A stretch of 64,000 bases of DNA from SW132 sp038150125 (lineage in GTDB: Bacteria > Bacteroidota > Rhodothermia > Balneolales > Balneolaceae). The notes under the pieces are model-generated. The model was given only the letters and a program-made list of their open reading frames with translations, ran no database searches and was not told the origin of the DNA. Position numbers and translations under genes: made by a program. The DNA lies in NCBI RefSeq assembly GCF_038150125.1, contig NZ_JBBVMF010000020.1, positions 23,998 to 87,997 on the forward strand. The letters run 5' to 3'. Within the stretch, counting starts at the first letter, position 1. Each line of letters starts with the position of its first letter. Below, one piece after another: positions 27,374-36,370 of the stretch.

Positions 27374-27412
27374 GCCCAATTGCTCTAAAAAGCATTTGGG
27401 CTTTTCTATTTT
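27374..27412 (+). terminator. Terminator after the initiator tRNA
   Basis: GCCCAATTGC pairs with GCATTTGGGC (one mismatch) and is followed by TTTTCTATTTT. It begins 10 bases after the tRNA 3' end. Confidence 0.8.
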
Positions 27413-27606
27413 AAGGCATCTCTGCTATTGAAAATTTCATAGCGCTTAGCTCATTAGATAGTATATCCGACCCGAAGCATCAAAACAGCGATTCTCTCAA
27501 AGGGTTGAGCCAAATCCTGAACCACGATATTTAAAAAAAGATCTGCTCAATTTATTTTTGACAGAGTTTTTTATTTATCCTGGCTAATTACAAAGAGAGA
27601 AATAAC

Positions 27607-27870
27607 ATGCATCACGTACACGTGCTTTATTCAGCGTTATGCAATAAAATATACATCGAAGAGTCATCCGATTTAAGCGTACAATTTATTTATCACTATC
27701 AAAGCACTAAGAAAGACTGGACAAGTTGGTATAGGCTCTGGAGATCCGTTTTTTATATGGAAGAATGCGAAAACAGATCAGATGTACAAAAATGCGAAAT
27801 GCAGCTCAAAAGGGCAGCAGGTCGCAGATGGATTTGGGAAGGGATAATTAAACGTCAACTCAAAAAGTGA
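27607..27870 (+). CDS. Degenerate GIY-YIG-like small protein
   Basis: This 87-residue protein follows the plan of short GIY-YIG domain proteins. The N-terminal strand MHHVHVLYSALCNKIYIEES corresponds to the usual YVYILYS...KYYIGYT, and the tail RSDVQKCEMQLKRAAGRRW corresponds to the RSEALKREKEIK helix. The second motif reads YIE rather than YIG, the GIY/VYI position reads VHV, and the catalytic Arg that normally follows is not seen. Catalysis is therefore doubtful. Intact homologues are structure-specific DNA nucleases. It is alone, 243 bases after the initiator tRNA, and could be a decaying gene. Confidence 0.6.
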   Translation: MHHVHVLYSALCNKIYIEESSDLSVQFIYHYQSTKKDWTSWYRLWRSVFYMEECENRSDVQKCEMQLKRAAGRRWIWEGIIKRQLKK

Positions 27871-28009
27871 CATTCAAGGTATTTCCCTGCACATGGGAAT
27901 AATTGACAAGAGCGTCAGATTCATATCTATTCTAAAACGAACGAAAGCTTATCGTAGCAATGTTTCGATGCTCAATTATATAAACGGTCCTATTTAAACC
28001 GGGAACTCT

Positions 28010-28375
28010 TTGTCCGACTCTCTGCTATTCCTCTCTGTTGCCATTGCAGGGTTTTTTCTTATCTACGGCATACAGTGCCTGCGCTCTCCCTTCATGAAGA
28101 AAGAATTTCATCGATATGGAATGAATGATGGTTTACGGAGGGTGACGGGCATCTCCCAGCTTGTAGGCGCCATCGGCCTGCTTACCGGAATTTATTTCAG
28201 CCTGCTGGGCTTTCTTTCGGCCTCCGGTTTGTGCCTGATGATGGCAGTCGCTTTCGGTACGCGCCTGAAGATCAGAGATCCCCTGAATCAAACGCTGCCC
28301 TCATTTTTCTTTATGATGTTAAACGGCTACCTGGCCTACAAATATTTGCTGCTGGTTCTTAAAAATCTACAATAG
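28010..28375 (+). CDS. DoxX-like membrane protein
   Basis: This 121-residue protein has four hydrophobic helices (about 5-22, 45-65, 68-85, 97-115) and FHRYGMNDGLRRVTGISQLVGAIGLLTG, the typical DoxX-like loop and second helix. The start codon is TTG at 28010. Family members are small inner-membrane proteins, some linked to thiosulphate oxidation or redox homeostasis; the role here is unknown. Its 3' end overlaps the opposite-strand DoxX-like gene by 9 bases. Confidence 0.72.
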   Translation: MSDSLLFLSVAIAGFFLIYGIQCLRSPFMKKEFHRYGMNDGLRRVTGISQLVGAIGLLTGIYFSLLGFLSASGLCLMMAVAFGTRLKIRDPLNQTLPSFFFMMLNGYLAYKYLLLVLKNLQ

Positions 28376-28738
28376 ACCGATCGCAACCGACAAAACCAGG
28401 AAGGTGAAGGCCGGAAGAGCTTTTTTAATCGGATCCTTTACCTTGATGTGCATACTTACGGCTCCCAACATCAAAACTGCGATGCCATATGCTGAATAGG
28501 TTTCCAGCGCCGGATATCCCGTAAGAAAAATAGAGGCGAGAAGACCCAAAGCAAAAACGATCTTTAGTCCCCCAATAGTCCACATAAACCATACGGGCAG
28601 ACCATAGGCTTTAAATTCCTCTTGCAGGTTACCTGCATTTCCTCCCCTCCATTGCGTCTCTTTGCCCGATCTTAACAGCCAGACATTTAATATGCTGAGC
28701 CCGACGATTACTTTTAATGCGATGATTAGATATTCCAA
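28367..28738 (-). CDS. DoxX-like membrane protein
   Basis: This 123-residue protein has four predicted membrane helices. FKAYGLPVWFMWTIGGLKIV matches the same loop-helix element as FHRYGMNDGLRRVTGISQLV in the neighbour, and HIKVKDPIKKALPAF parallels RLKIRDPLNQTLPSF. The two are therefore diverged paralogues placed tail to tail, sharing 9 bases at their ends. Function is unknown beyond membership of the DoxX-like group. Confidence 0.72.
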   Translation of the reverse strand: MEYLIIALKVIVGLSILNVWLLRSGKETQWRGGNAGNLQEEFKAYGLPVWFMWTIGGLKIVFALGLLASIFLTGYPALETYSAYGIAVLMLGAVSMHIKVKDPIKKALPAFTFLVLSVAIGLL

Positions 28739-29008
28739 AATTTCCCCTTTCTAAATTTTAAACTCTGTTATTAAGCGATGTTCATCTACCTACCATTAAT
28801 AAAACCAAAAAATGAGCCTATTGCTAAGACTATATTTGATGAGCGTTGATGGGTCGAACTAATATCATCGAATGAGTTTTTTGGAAAATCGAGTCATGCC
28901 TGAATAATAATGGTCTATGGATGACTCATCCGGCTACTTCGACTATTGATAGTAGATTTGAAAAGCTATCGTTGATATCACACTAAGAGAAATAATACTT
29001 ATCACCTC

Positions 29009-29622
29009 AACTCAACTTCCGTAAAATCTTTAAAAAAATAACCTCAGTTACCTTTAAATAACTCTATGTAGTGCCACATCTGTTATTTTTCATACTGGAT
29101 AAGCTTCCCATTCAGCCTTCCATTCCAGTCCGCATCTGAAGGCATTTACGTACATAAGGATACTAAAAGCAATTATACCAACTACCACATATAACCAAAG
29201 CACCAGGGGTGCGACATATCCGTAGCCCAAAGTCAATGCGCAGCGGCGGCTTTGGGTTAAGAGCAAGTATAAAATTTGGGAGCGCCGTAGGTGCGGTATA
29301 TCCGGGCCCTTGCAAAACTACCATACCCTCTTTACCCATAGATTATTTTATTGAATCCGATTCAGATGATCTGTTCGAATTTTATGACTGAGGTTGAATT
29401 CAGAGGTCGAATGATGCCGCACCTACGGTACTTCTTATCATTCTGGCTTCTTTATACCCCACGGAAATGCTGCGCATTCCCATAGGGCTACGGCTATGCC
29501 ACCCCGAAACGGGGCTGGTTTCATCCCTGAAGAGTTGATTCCATTCTTTTTGCCTGTGGTCTACAGTTTTAAATGAAATTTATTTTGTAGCCACTACATC
29601 CCCATTTTGCGGAAGTTGAGTT
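29009..29622. repeat. Segment bounded by 19-bp inverted repeats, inside a 1.07-kb gap
   Basis: AACTCAACTTCCGTAAAAT (29009-29027) and its complement with one mismatch (29604-29622) enclose 613 bases. Inside are G/C-rich repeats: GCCGTAGGTGCGGTATATCC near 29283 and GCCGCACCTACGGTA near 29416 in opposite orientation, and CCCCGAAACGGGG near 29500. No transposase or target duplication is visible. The rest of the gap 28,739-29,808 shows no gene. Confidence 0.6.
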
Positions 29623-29808
29623 AATCATTAAGAGCTCACATTCCTGATTAGCAACAATAGGCTCGAATCATTCGAATGTTGATTTATGAAGTTAAACTTG
29701 TAGCGAATTAAATAGCTGAGCTGCCTTCACGCACATCAGGTACTGAATAAAACGAAAAACATTTTCTTCAAAAAAAGTGAAATTCTTTGATCATTCAGCT
29801 ACTGAATC

Positions 29809-30375
29809 CTATTTAACCAGCGTCATTTTACGCTCCTGAGTAAAGTTGTCGGTCTGCAGTCGATACAGATATACACCGCTTGCCATACCTTGAGCTTGAA
29901 ATGTGGTTTCGTAATGTCCCGCTTTTTGGCGTGTATTGACCAGGACCCGGACCTGCTGACCCAGCATATTGTATACCGTCAGCTTTACGTGAGAAGCTTC
30001 AGGCAGTTCGTAGCTGATCTGGGTTGAAGGGTTAAAGGGGTTGGGATATGCGTGTTGTAGTTTGAATTCTCCAGGAATGTTGTTGGAAAGTGGCTCTTCT
30101 GGCTCAATGTCAGTAATAAGATCAGTAGAATAGAACGAGGACCAAAGTCCGGGAAACGATTGAACATTGTTGCCCGCACTGGATGTGGTCGCAATCTGAC
30201 CAATACTCCCTTCCAACTGAATGTTACCGGAGCTACTTGGGATTCCTCCGGAGGTGACTGCGTCCAGTTGCAGCTGAACCTGGGCCTGCACGTAATCTGT
30301 GGATGTAAACAACATTGTGCCAAGGGTTAAAAATCCTATCAATAGTGCCAGTATGTTATTTTTAGAAGTACGCAT
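29809..30375 (-). CDS. Secreted protein with type IX secretion C-terminal sorting domain
   Basis: This is a roughly 188-residue protein. An N-terminal signal peptide (cut near VQA-QVQL) is followed by a short region (LDAVTSGGIPSSSGNIQLEG) of the kind seen before Por-secretion domains, then a type A C-terminal sorting domain from about residue 105: HAYPNPFNPSTQISYELP, VYNMLGQQVRVL, ASGVYLYRL and the terminal KKMTLVK-like end. Export is through Sec then the T9SS. There is almost no passenger, so the protein may be a small surface adhesin or carrier. The start is ATG 30375, one codon after a GTG. It lies 79 bases downstream of the S74-domain gene and is probably co-transcribed with it. Confidence 0.85.
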   Translation of the reverse strand: MRTSKNNILALLIGFLTLGTMLFTSTDYVQAQVQLQLDAVTSGGIPSSSGNIQLEGSIGQIATTSSAGNNVQSFPGLWSSFYSTDLITDIEPEEPLSNNIPGEFKLQHAYPNPFNPSTQISYELPEASHVKLTVYNMLGQQVRVLVNTRQKAGHYETTFQAQGMASGVYLYRLQTDNFTQERKMTLVK

Positions 30376-30454
30376 CACAATTCTCTTGTTAAAATGGGAG
30401 ATTTACCTGCAAATAATTTCCTGTTCTAAAGAAAATACCGCTATCAAAAGCATT

Positions 30455-31828
30455 CTATTCAGAAACCGCAGACCTCTCGTTAGTTTCTTGTTCATTATCT
30501 TGAATCTCACTGGCTAACTGATTGATCTGTGCCTGCAAATTTTCCAGCTTGGCAGTTTGTAACGATTCACTTTGCCGGAGCTTTTGCTGAAGGGTCTGAA
30601 TGTGTTCTTGCTGTTCCTGAATGGCTTGTATGAGTACCGGTACCAGTTCGGAGTAGTTCATGCCCAAATAACCGTCATCTTTTGGTTCCTTAACTACCTC
30701 ACTGATGACTTTTTCAACGTCCTGAGCTAAAAGTCCCAGGTGTTGTTCTGTCTCACCGGGTGCGTCATTATTTTCATTCGTCCAGGTGTAACCCACTGGT
30801 TTAAGTTTAAGTATGTCCTGAAGCCCGTAATCCAGTTCTTCAATATTGCTTTTTAACCTGCGGTCAGAGGTTTGTATGGTGCCATTGGCCGCATATACAG
30901 CTGACCATCTCTGAGAAGATGAGCCGAGCATGAGGTCACCGTCACCGCCGGGCTTAAGGCCATCTGCATCTGCAACTATACGGTGCCGGGGACTGAGGAA
31001 ATCAAACTCAAGAATCCATTCTTCGTTTTCAAAATCAAAATAATGCCAGGCATGGCTTTCACCACCGGTTGCATATCCATAGAAAGGCCATGAATTTGTA
31101 CCCTCAGTATTAGTATACATTCCTCCAAAGGTATCGTCGAATTCGACTGACGAATGTACCACAAATTTGTCACTCCCGGTAATTGGGGCACTGCGATTGA
31201 TACCGACAAAGTTATCTTGTAGGTCAAATGCGAGGGTTGGCCTCAATGTTTTGAACACCGCATCAGGATCAATTGATGCGCTGTCTACGGCCCCATAGTC
31301 AAGTTTTTCAGACGTGATTGCACGTCTTTGAATGTTGCTGGATGAAACGGCATCTTCGGTTAGCTTGGAAGTGGTTATAGTACCATCATCGATTGAATGG
31401 GCGCGCTGTGCATAAGGAACGGTGGTCAGCATGGTCCGTGGCGACAGTTCCTCGCTGCCGTCCACCTGGATTCCCAGGTAAAATGGCCGGTTAAACGTAA
31501 GTGTATCAATTGAGTTAACTGCTCCCAGTGTTGACGAAAATACGCCGTTGTCGGTTTCTATATTTTGAGTTTCTTGCCATAAGGCTGTTCCGCCGGATTC
31601 CTGATCATACAGACTGAATACCAGTGTATGATTGCCGTCCACAACCGGAGAGCCGTCAGAATTGGTAAGCCGGCCCTGGTAGCTTATCAGCAGTGAATGA
31701 CTAGACTGAACTTGTAGACTCTTTTCATTTTGTTGTGCTGCCACCTTAGGCACAGAAACTGACTGAATTAAAAATATGATCCCAAGAAATATGAATAGAC
31801 GTGATAAGGAATTTGTAGAAAATGACAT
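30455..31828 (-). CDS. Tail-fibre-type protein with S74 intramolecular chaperone domain
   Basis: This is a 457-residue secreted protein from ATG 31828, which starts directly at a signal peptide (MSFSTNSLSRLFIFLGIIF, cut near VAAQ); an upstream in-frame codon adds 13 unlikely residues. The N-terminal third has SYQGRLTNSDGSPV and FSLYDQESGG, a common beta domain of Bacteroidota surface proteins. Near residue 330 is the S74 domain: TSDRRLKSNIEEL, with Ser and Lys five apart as in the autoproteolytic dyad of phage endosialidases, then GLLAQDVEKV and YSELVPVLIQAIQEQ. A C-terminal coiled coil of about 50 residues follows. S74 domains trimerise fibres and then cut themselves off. It precedes the T9SS-sorted protein. 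Confidence 0.85.
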   Translation of the reverse strand: MSFSTNSLSRLFIFLGIIFLIQSVSVPKVAAQQNEKSLQVQSSHSLLISYQGRLTNSDGSPVVDGNHTLVFSLYDQESGGTALWQETQNIETDNGVFSSTLGAVNSIDTLTFNRPFYLGIQVDGSEELSPRTMLTTVPYAQRAHSIDDGTITTSKLTEDAVSSSNIQRRAITSEKLDYGAVDSASIDPDAVFKTLRPTLAFDLQDNFVGINRSAPITGSDKFVVHSSVEFDDTFGGMYTNTEGTNSWPFYGYATGGESHAWHYFDFENEEWILEFDFLSPRHRIVADADGLKPGGDGDLMLGSSSQRWSAVYAANGTIQTSDRRLKSNIEELDYGLQDILKLKPVGYTWTNENNDAPGETEQHLGLLAQDVEKVISEVVKEPKDDGYLGMNYSELVPVLIQAIQEQQEHIQTLQQKLRQSESLQTAKLENLQAQINQLASEIQDNEQETNERSAVSE

Positions 31829-32413
31829 GGATCTGCTCCTGCTCTCTTTATAATTGCAGAACTCCAAAAAATGGGAAAATGCCTGTCTTTTTCATGAACA
31901 GTATCATCGAAGAACTTTCACCTGTAAATTCTCTTCACTAAGGTGACCTGCAATCCCATTTGCAGAGTTCTTTTAATTCTAATGTCCATTTAACTTAGTA
32001 ATAAGGATGCATAAGTTCAATATTATTAGATAGATATGACTACCACGCAAAAAGATAAATGTATATCTGTTGATCAGAATTTTTTATGTTTGAATGTGTC
32101 GAAATCAGGAAGATTAGTCTTCAATAAATGAAAGATGTGCCGTTCCTTCCACGGACTTCTGATTTTGGGTCATTTCTTGATTTCTCACGTTGCCCAAGGG
32201 ATGGTATTATGAAAAAGGACACCCTAATATTCAATGATAGAGCATCTAAGGCATTGTTTTTTTTGGCCTCGATTTTCCAAGTGGCAGCTGTCTGAAAAGC
32301 AGGATGAACCCTGAAAGCTTTCCTGCTGAAAATTGGGATCGCTTTCTGGTCCGGTATAAAAGCCAAAGTAAAATTGAAGCAAGCTCTTTAAGGTGTTCAG
32401 AATCAAATGAGTC
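31829..32413. other. 585-base intergenic region, no gene seen
   Basis: Open frames here have no family features and read like low-complexity translations. The right part upstream of 31,828 is AT-rich and should hold the promoter for the two secreted-protein genes. Confidence 0.5.
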
Positions 32414-33703
32414 TTATTTGGATTGGCCTGCCAACCACTCCATGATTGTTGCGGGTCGTCCATGCAGTTTTACCAGGCTTCCATCGACATCCCGTCTGGC
32501 TTCATTGGCATGAGAGTAAATCCAACTCCAGTGATCCGGATAGCGATAGTCATCTCCACCAAAAAAACCTGTAATATCAACCACGTGATCATAAAAACTG
32601 AAGTGCACATTGGGCGCCCCTGCTTTCATCAATTTGTTATAAACCGGCACGACAGTTTGATCCGGTACGGTTGTTCCATCTTCTTTAGCATGAATAAACC
32701 AAATCGGTATGTTTTTAATCCGTTCAGCTTGCGAATCTGAGAAGTATGCACCCTGATAAGCCAAAGCGCTTGGGAAAGCAGCAGCAAAAAAGTCGGGATA
32801 TTCAATAATAAGCTTAAGCACTAAATAAGCGCCATTCGAAGCCCCTCCTAAATAAATGCGATCCCGATCTACATCCCGGTGCCGGGACATATAATTATCA
32901 ATAAGAGCCTTTACCGCTTTATAGTAAATATCATCTGTCTCACCGCTTGTCGTTGCACCTCCACTATCCATCCAGCGTGTGGGGCTTTGTGGTACGAGAA
33001 CATGGGCACCTTCAAAAATGGCTTGTATTTCGTCAGAGGCATAATTCGCAGCCCGGTTCGCAACAAGTGGAATAGAAGGATCAACACCTCCTTCACCACC
33101 ACCATGTAACCAGATAATCAACGGGTGTTCCTCATTATCACTTTCGGGGCTATAGGAGGCATATGACATGGTTACACCATTTTCGTGTGAAAACCTTCCC
33201 GAAAGATCAAATTGATCAATAATCGGCATCACCCGATTTACTTCTTCGTTCCACAGCATACCCTTCGCCTCATCACGAATCGTCATCTCATAGTTGATCC
33301 AATTGTTGCCACTACAGCCTTCTGTCTGTGAATATTGAATGGGTGAACCGATCGGCTGATTTGGAGCCACGGCCAGCACCAGCGTTATGTGATTGCCTTC
33401 TTCCAGTCTTGATCCCTCAGCATCAGATACGTAGCCGTTAACAATTCTTCGACTCCCAAGCACTTGCCCATCAGGGATGGCTGAACAATCTGATGATCGC
33501 CGGACCATCACTTGATAATCATTCCAGTTGGCGGAGGTTACCGGCTCTTCTAAAGATAGAATGACCTTGCTTACAGCGGGTCCCCAGTCGTAGCCTTCAA
33601 TAACAACACCGTACTCGCCATTTGTTGGAGGCGATGTGGCAAAAACACCATTTAGTGATACAAATAGTGCAGCAAGAAATAATAAAACTATCATCTTTTT
33701 CAT
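32414..33703 (-). CDS. Secreted alpha/beta-hydrolase (esterase/prolyl-oligopeptidase type)
   Basis: This 429-residue exported hydrolase has a signal peptide (MKKMIVLLFLAALFVSLNGV, cut near VFA-T). An N-terminal immunoglobulin-like region spans about 25-145. The catalytic domain has LIIWLHGGGEGG (oxyanion segment), the nucleophile in LGGASNGAYL, the acid in HAKEDGTTVP and a His in YPDHWSWIYS. This layout matches Ig-fused esterases and polysaccharide-associated feruloyl/acetyl esterases of the dienelactone/PHB-depolymerase groups. The substrate is unknown. It is a single gene whose 3' end lies in a repeat-poor gap. Confidence 0.82.
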   Translation of the reverse strand: MKKMIVLLFLAALFVSLNGVFATSPPTNGEYGVVIEGYDWGPAVSKVILSLEEPVTSANWNDYQVMVRRSSDCSAIPDGQVLGSRRIVNGYVSDAEGSRLEEGNHITLVLAVAPNQPIGSPIQYSQTEGCSGNNWINYEMTIRDEAKGMLWNEEVNRVMPIIDQFDLSGRFSHENGVTMSYASYSPESDNEEHPLIIWLHGGGEGGVDPSIPLVANRAANYASDEIQAIFEGAHVLVPQSPTRWMDSGGATTSGETDDIYYKAVKALIDNYMSRHRDVDRDRIYLGGASNGAYLVLKLIIEYPDFFAAAFPSALAYQGAYFSDSQAERIKNIPIWFIHAKEDGTTVPDQTVVPVYNKLMKAGAPNVHFSFYDHVVDITGFFGGDDYRYPDHWSWIYSHANEARRDVDGSLVKLHGRPATIMEWLAGQSK

Positions 33704-34253
33704 AAGATTTTTGAATTTAGTATACGATTCAGTGCATAACGAGCGCCGAGAATATAAGCTTAATAAACGGCTGAAAATGTAAAATAAGAAACACCGGAAA
33801 CCATCCCGGCGGCTCCGAGTGTCCAGCTAATGTGCATAGGATGTACCCGGCGTAGGTGCGGGCTTATGCTAATCTAAGCCATAAATCTTGAGGATGCCAA
33901 GAAGTGATTCACCGGGGAAAGTCCCTTATCACGGATTATTCGCCAATAAATTTTGTTGCAAACAAAGCGAAATGGAAATTGTGACGAAAGGGTACTGATG
34001 TACTCTGAATAAACCATTTTCAATTTCGCCAAAGGCGTGCCCAGGGCGAATGCAATATATAGCTAAATTTCGAAGCCGAACGACAAGGCTTAAATTTGAG
34101 CTGTATTCAAGTTTTAATATGTACATTATAATCAGATAATTAATCTTCATGTCACACTTTTTCGTGAATAATCCGGGCTAAGAAGTTCGAATTAATCGAA
34201 ATCAAAATTATAACTTTTCAATGAGCCTTTTCAGAAGTCTAAAAGAAAAGTGA

Positions 34254-34361
34254 AGCTATGAGCCCACTGCGAAAAGTACTTTTTACTAAAAAAATGGCCT
34301 TCAAAACCCGTGTGAGGGAGCAAAATCAGCCAAATTGGACTTTTCGGAGTGGGCTCAGCTA
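34254..34361. repeat. 108-base inverted-repeat hairpin element in the 33,704-34,427 gap
   Basis: TGAGCCCACTGCGAAAAGT (34259) faces GACTTTTCGGAGTGGGCTCA (34338-34357), 19 of 21 positions complementary, with AGCT on both outer sides. The loop of about 57 bases holds ACTAAAAAAATGGCC and CAAATTGG. No gene is visible in the rest of this 724-base gap; around 33,845 it has CGGCGTAGGTGCGG, similar to repeats near 29,283, and near 34,028 TTCGCC...GGCGAA. Confidence 0.75.
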
Positions 34362-34427
34362 TTATATTAAAAGTGACGTAACCGTAAATTTAGAGAGCAT
34401 AATGGTCTAAACCGTGAATTGCACCGA

Positions 34428-35108
34428 TTATTCTCTATCAACAATTTTGCCGTCAAGAAGCTGGATCTGCCGGTCGGTTTTTGATGAAAATGAGTCGTCA
34501 TGCGTGACCATAAGGATTGTCTGATCAAACTCCCGGGTCAGGTTTTTGAGCATATCAAACACAACCGTTGCATTTTTTGAATCGAGGTTGCCGGTGGGCT
34601 CATCACAAAATATAATTCGCGGTTCGTTGATAAGCGCGCGGGCAACAGACACCCGCTGTTGCTGGCCACCCGACAGTCGGTTAATTCGTTTGTGAGCCTG
34701 ATCGGCAATACCCAGAAGGTCCAGTTTTTTGATCGCTTTCTCCTCCAGCTCCTCATGCGGAAGCTCGCTAAGCTTCAGCCCCGGCAGCATCACATTATCC
34801 AGTGCGGTGAAGTCTGCCAGCAGATAGTGGAATTGAAAAATGAAACCGATCGACTTGTTCCTTAAATGAGCAAGGTCATGGTTGGTCAGTGTTTTAAGTT
34901 CGACACCATTTAGCAGAACCTGGCCTTCATACTCACGGTCAAGCGAGGATAAGGCGTATAGAAGCGTGGATTTTCCGCTGCCTGAAGGGCCGATAATGGA
35001 TACAAATTCGCCCGGGTTTATGGTTAGGTTAATCTCTTTCAGCACGTGGAACTCCACTGGTTTGTGAAAATACTTATCCAGGTTTTTTGCTTCTAATACG
35101 CTTGCCAC
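34428..35108 (-). CDS. ABC transporter ATP-binding protein, MacB/LolD type
   Basis: This 226-residue ATPase has Walker A GPSGSGKST, Q-loop FQFHYLL, signature LSGGQQQRVSVARAL, Walker B IIFCDEP and H-loop VTHDD. ALSSLDREYEGQVLLNGVEL is typical of the MacB/LolD/FtsE subfamily, which drives mechanotransmission rather than substrate channels. It is the last gene of a three-gene minus-strand operon (adaptor, permease, ATPase) with a 2-base gap from the permease. Confidence 0.93.
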   Translation of the reverse strand: MASVLEAKNLDKYFHKPVEFHVLKEINLTINPGEFVSIIGPSGSGKSTLLYALSSLDREYEGQVLLNGVELKTLTNHDLAHLRNKSIGFIFQFHYLLADFTALDNVMLPGLKLSELPHEELEEKAIKKLDLLGIADQAHKRINRLSGGQQQRVSVARALINEPRIIFCDEPTGNLDSKNATVVFDMLKNLTREFDQTILMVTHDDSFSSKTDRQIQLLDGKIVDRE

Positions 35109-35110
35109 AG

Positions 35111-36370
35111 TTATTGAGATCTGATGATGTTGATAGGATCAATGTTAGACGCTTTTTTGGCCGGGAGATAACCGGCGATTCCGGTTGCGACCAGTCCGAA
35201 AACAAATGCAAGCAGATAGAAAGCCGGATCAAAGTTGATGCTCAGGTATTCTGATGTTACAAAGCCCTCAATATTGGTCGGAATAATGGAGGTAATCCAT
35301 GAAATGATAAACCCGAGGACCAATCCGATCAGCCCGCCCAGAAATCCAATGATCAGCGCCTCCAGCAAAAACACGTTCCGGATATCAACATCCGTGTAGC
35401 CGATAGACTTCAGAATGGCAATGTCGTTCATCTTTTCATAAATCATCATCGAAAGAATGTTAAATATGCCGAAGCCGGAGACGAGCAGGATGGAGATAAT
35501 GACCAGGTAGGTGACAATATTTTGAATCCTGAAGACGCTGAATATTCCCTCATTTGCCTCTTTCCAGTCCTCAGCTTTGTACCCGAAGCGGGACTGAAAC
35601 TCGCTGGCCAGTACACCCGCCTTGTCCACATCCTCCAGTTTTATATTAATGTCGGTGATGTAGTTCCCCGTTACGTTCATCAGCTTTTGAGCGTTTCGAA
35701 TACTGCTGTAGGCGCGGCTATTATCGAGCTCCTGCAGGCCGGTATCAATGATGCCAACAACCTTCATTTGAAGGGCTACCCCGGCGGGAGATACGGCTGT
35801 AATGTTATCGTCCAGCTCCGCACCGAGCGATTCGGCCAAACCGGACCCCAGAATGAGACCGTTATTCACCGTTTCCATGCGGATGATAGACCCGCTCACC
35901 ATATCGGCATCCAGGTCGAAAAGCCGGTTTTCCTTGCGGATGTTCACTCCGTTGATCACTCCAGACACATCGGCCACACCGAGCTTAAAAATAGCCTGGG
36001 TGCTCAGGCTGGGCGATACACCCGTTACCTCGGGGTTAGACTCCAGGATCTCCACGATCTGAAGACCTCTTTTTAGTTTAGGGAGTTCATCTTTGCTTTT
36101 GATATTAGACACGGAAATCCACGTTTCATCTTCGGAGTAGATCTTCTTCAAAATCGGCTCGGTTGTCCGGTTTTTATCCTGGTAAATGTGGATGTGGGCA
36201 GTGGCGTTGATCGTTTTCTCAATAAAGAAATCCTGCAGGCCGGTAATCACTCCCGCCTGGAAAATAAAGACCGTTATTCCAAACGTAACGCCCAGCATAG
36301 ATACGATCGTTTGTCGCTTACGGCTCGTAAGATGGGTGTAAACGATCTTCAGGATGGGGAAGCGGTTCAT
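35111..36370 (-). CDS. ABC transporter permease, MacB/FtsX type
   Basis: This 419-residue permease has one helix near residues 20-42, a periplasmic MacB-PCD domain (about 45-280), then three helices (about 290-320, 340-370, 385-410), with KLNDIAILKSIGYTD-like coupling segment (EKMNDIAILKSIGYTDVD) and the terminal PAKKASNIDPINIIRSQ. This is the type VII ABC topology of MacB and LolCE, which extract lipoproteins, peptides or toxins from the outer leaflet of the inner membrane. Its start overlaps the adaptor gene by 4 bases. The presence of a HlyD-type adaptor favours a MacAB-like exporter over LolCDE. Confidence 0.9.
   Translation of the reverse strand: MNRFPILKIVYTHLTSRKRQTIVSMLGVTFGITVFIFQAGVITGLQDFFIEKTINATAHIHIYQDKNRTTEPILKKIYSEDETWISVSNIKSKDELPKLKRGLQIVEILESNPEVTGVSPSLSTQAIFKLGVADVSGVINGVNIRKENRLFDLDADMVSGSIIRMETVNNGLILGSGLAESLGAELDDNITAVSPAGVALQMKVVGIIDTGLQELDNSRAYSSIRNAQKLMNVTGNYITDINIKLEDVDKAGVLASEFQSRFGYKAEDWKEANEGIFSVFRIQNIVTYLVIISILLVSGFGIFNILSMMIYEKMNDIAILKSIGYTDVDIRNVFLLEALIIGFLGGLIGLVLGFIISWITSIIPTNIEGFVTSEYLSINFDPAFYLLAFVFGLVATGIAGYLPAKKASNIDPINIIRSQ

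Noticed and set aside
29209..29391. 60-codon frame in the inverted-repeat segment
   Set aside because: It is translated G/C-rich repeat sequence without protein-like composition or homology that I recognise.
32121..32463. Minus-strand frames between the hydrolase and S74-domain genes
   Set aside because: No conserved motifs; overlapping frames with shadow-like composition.
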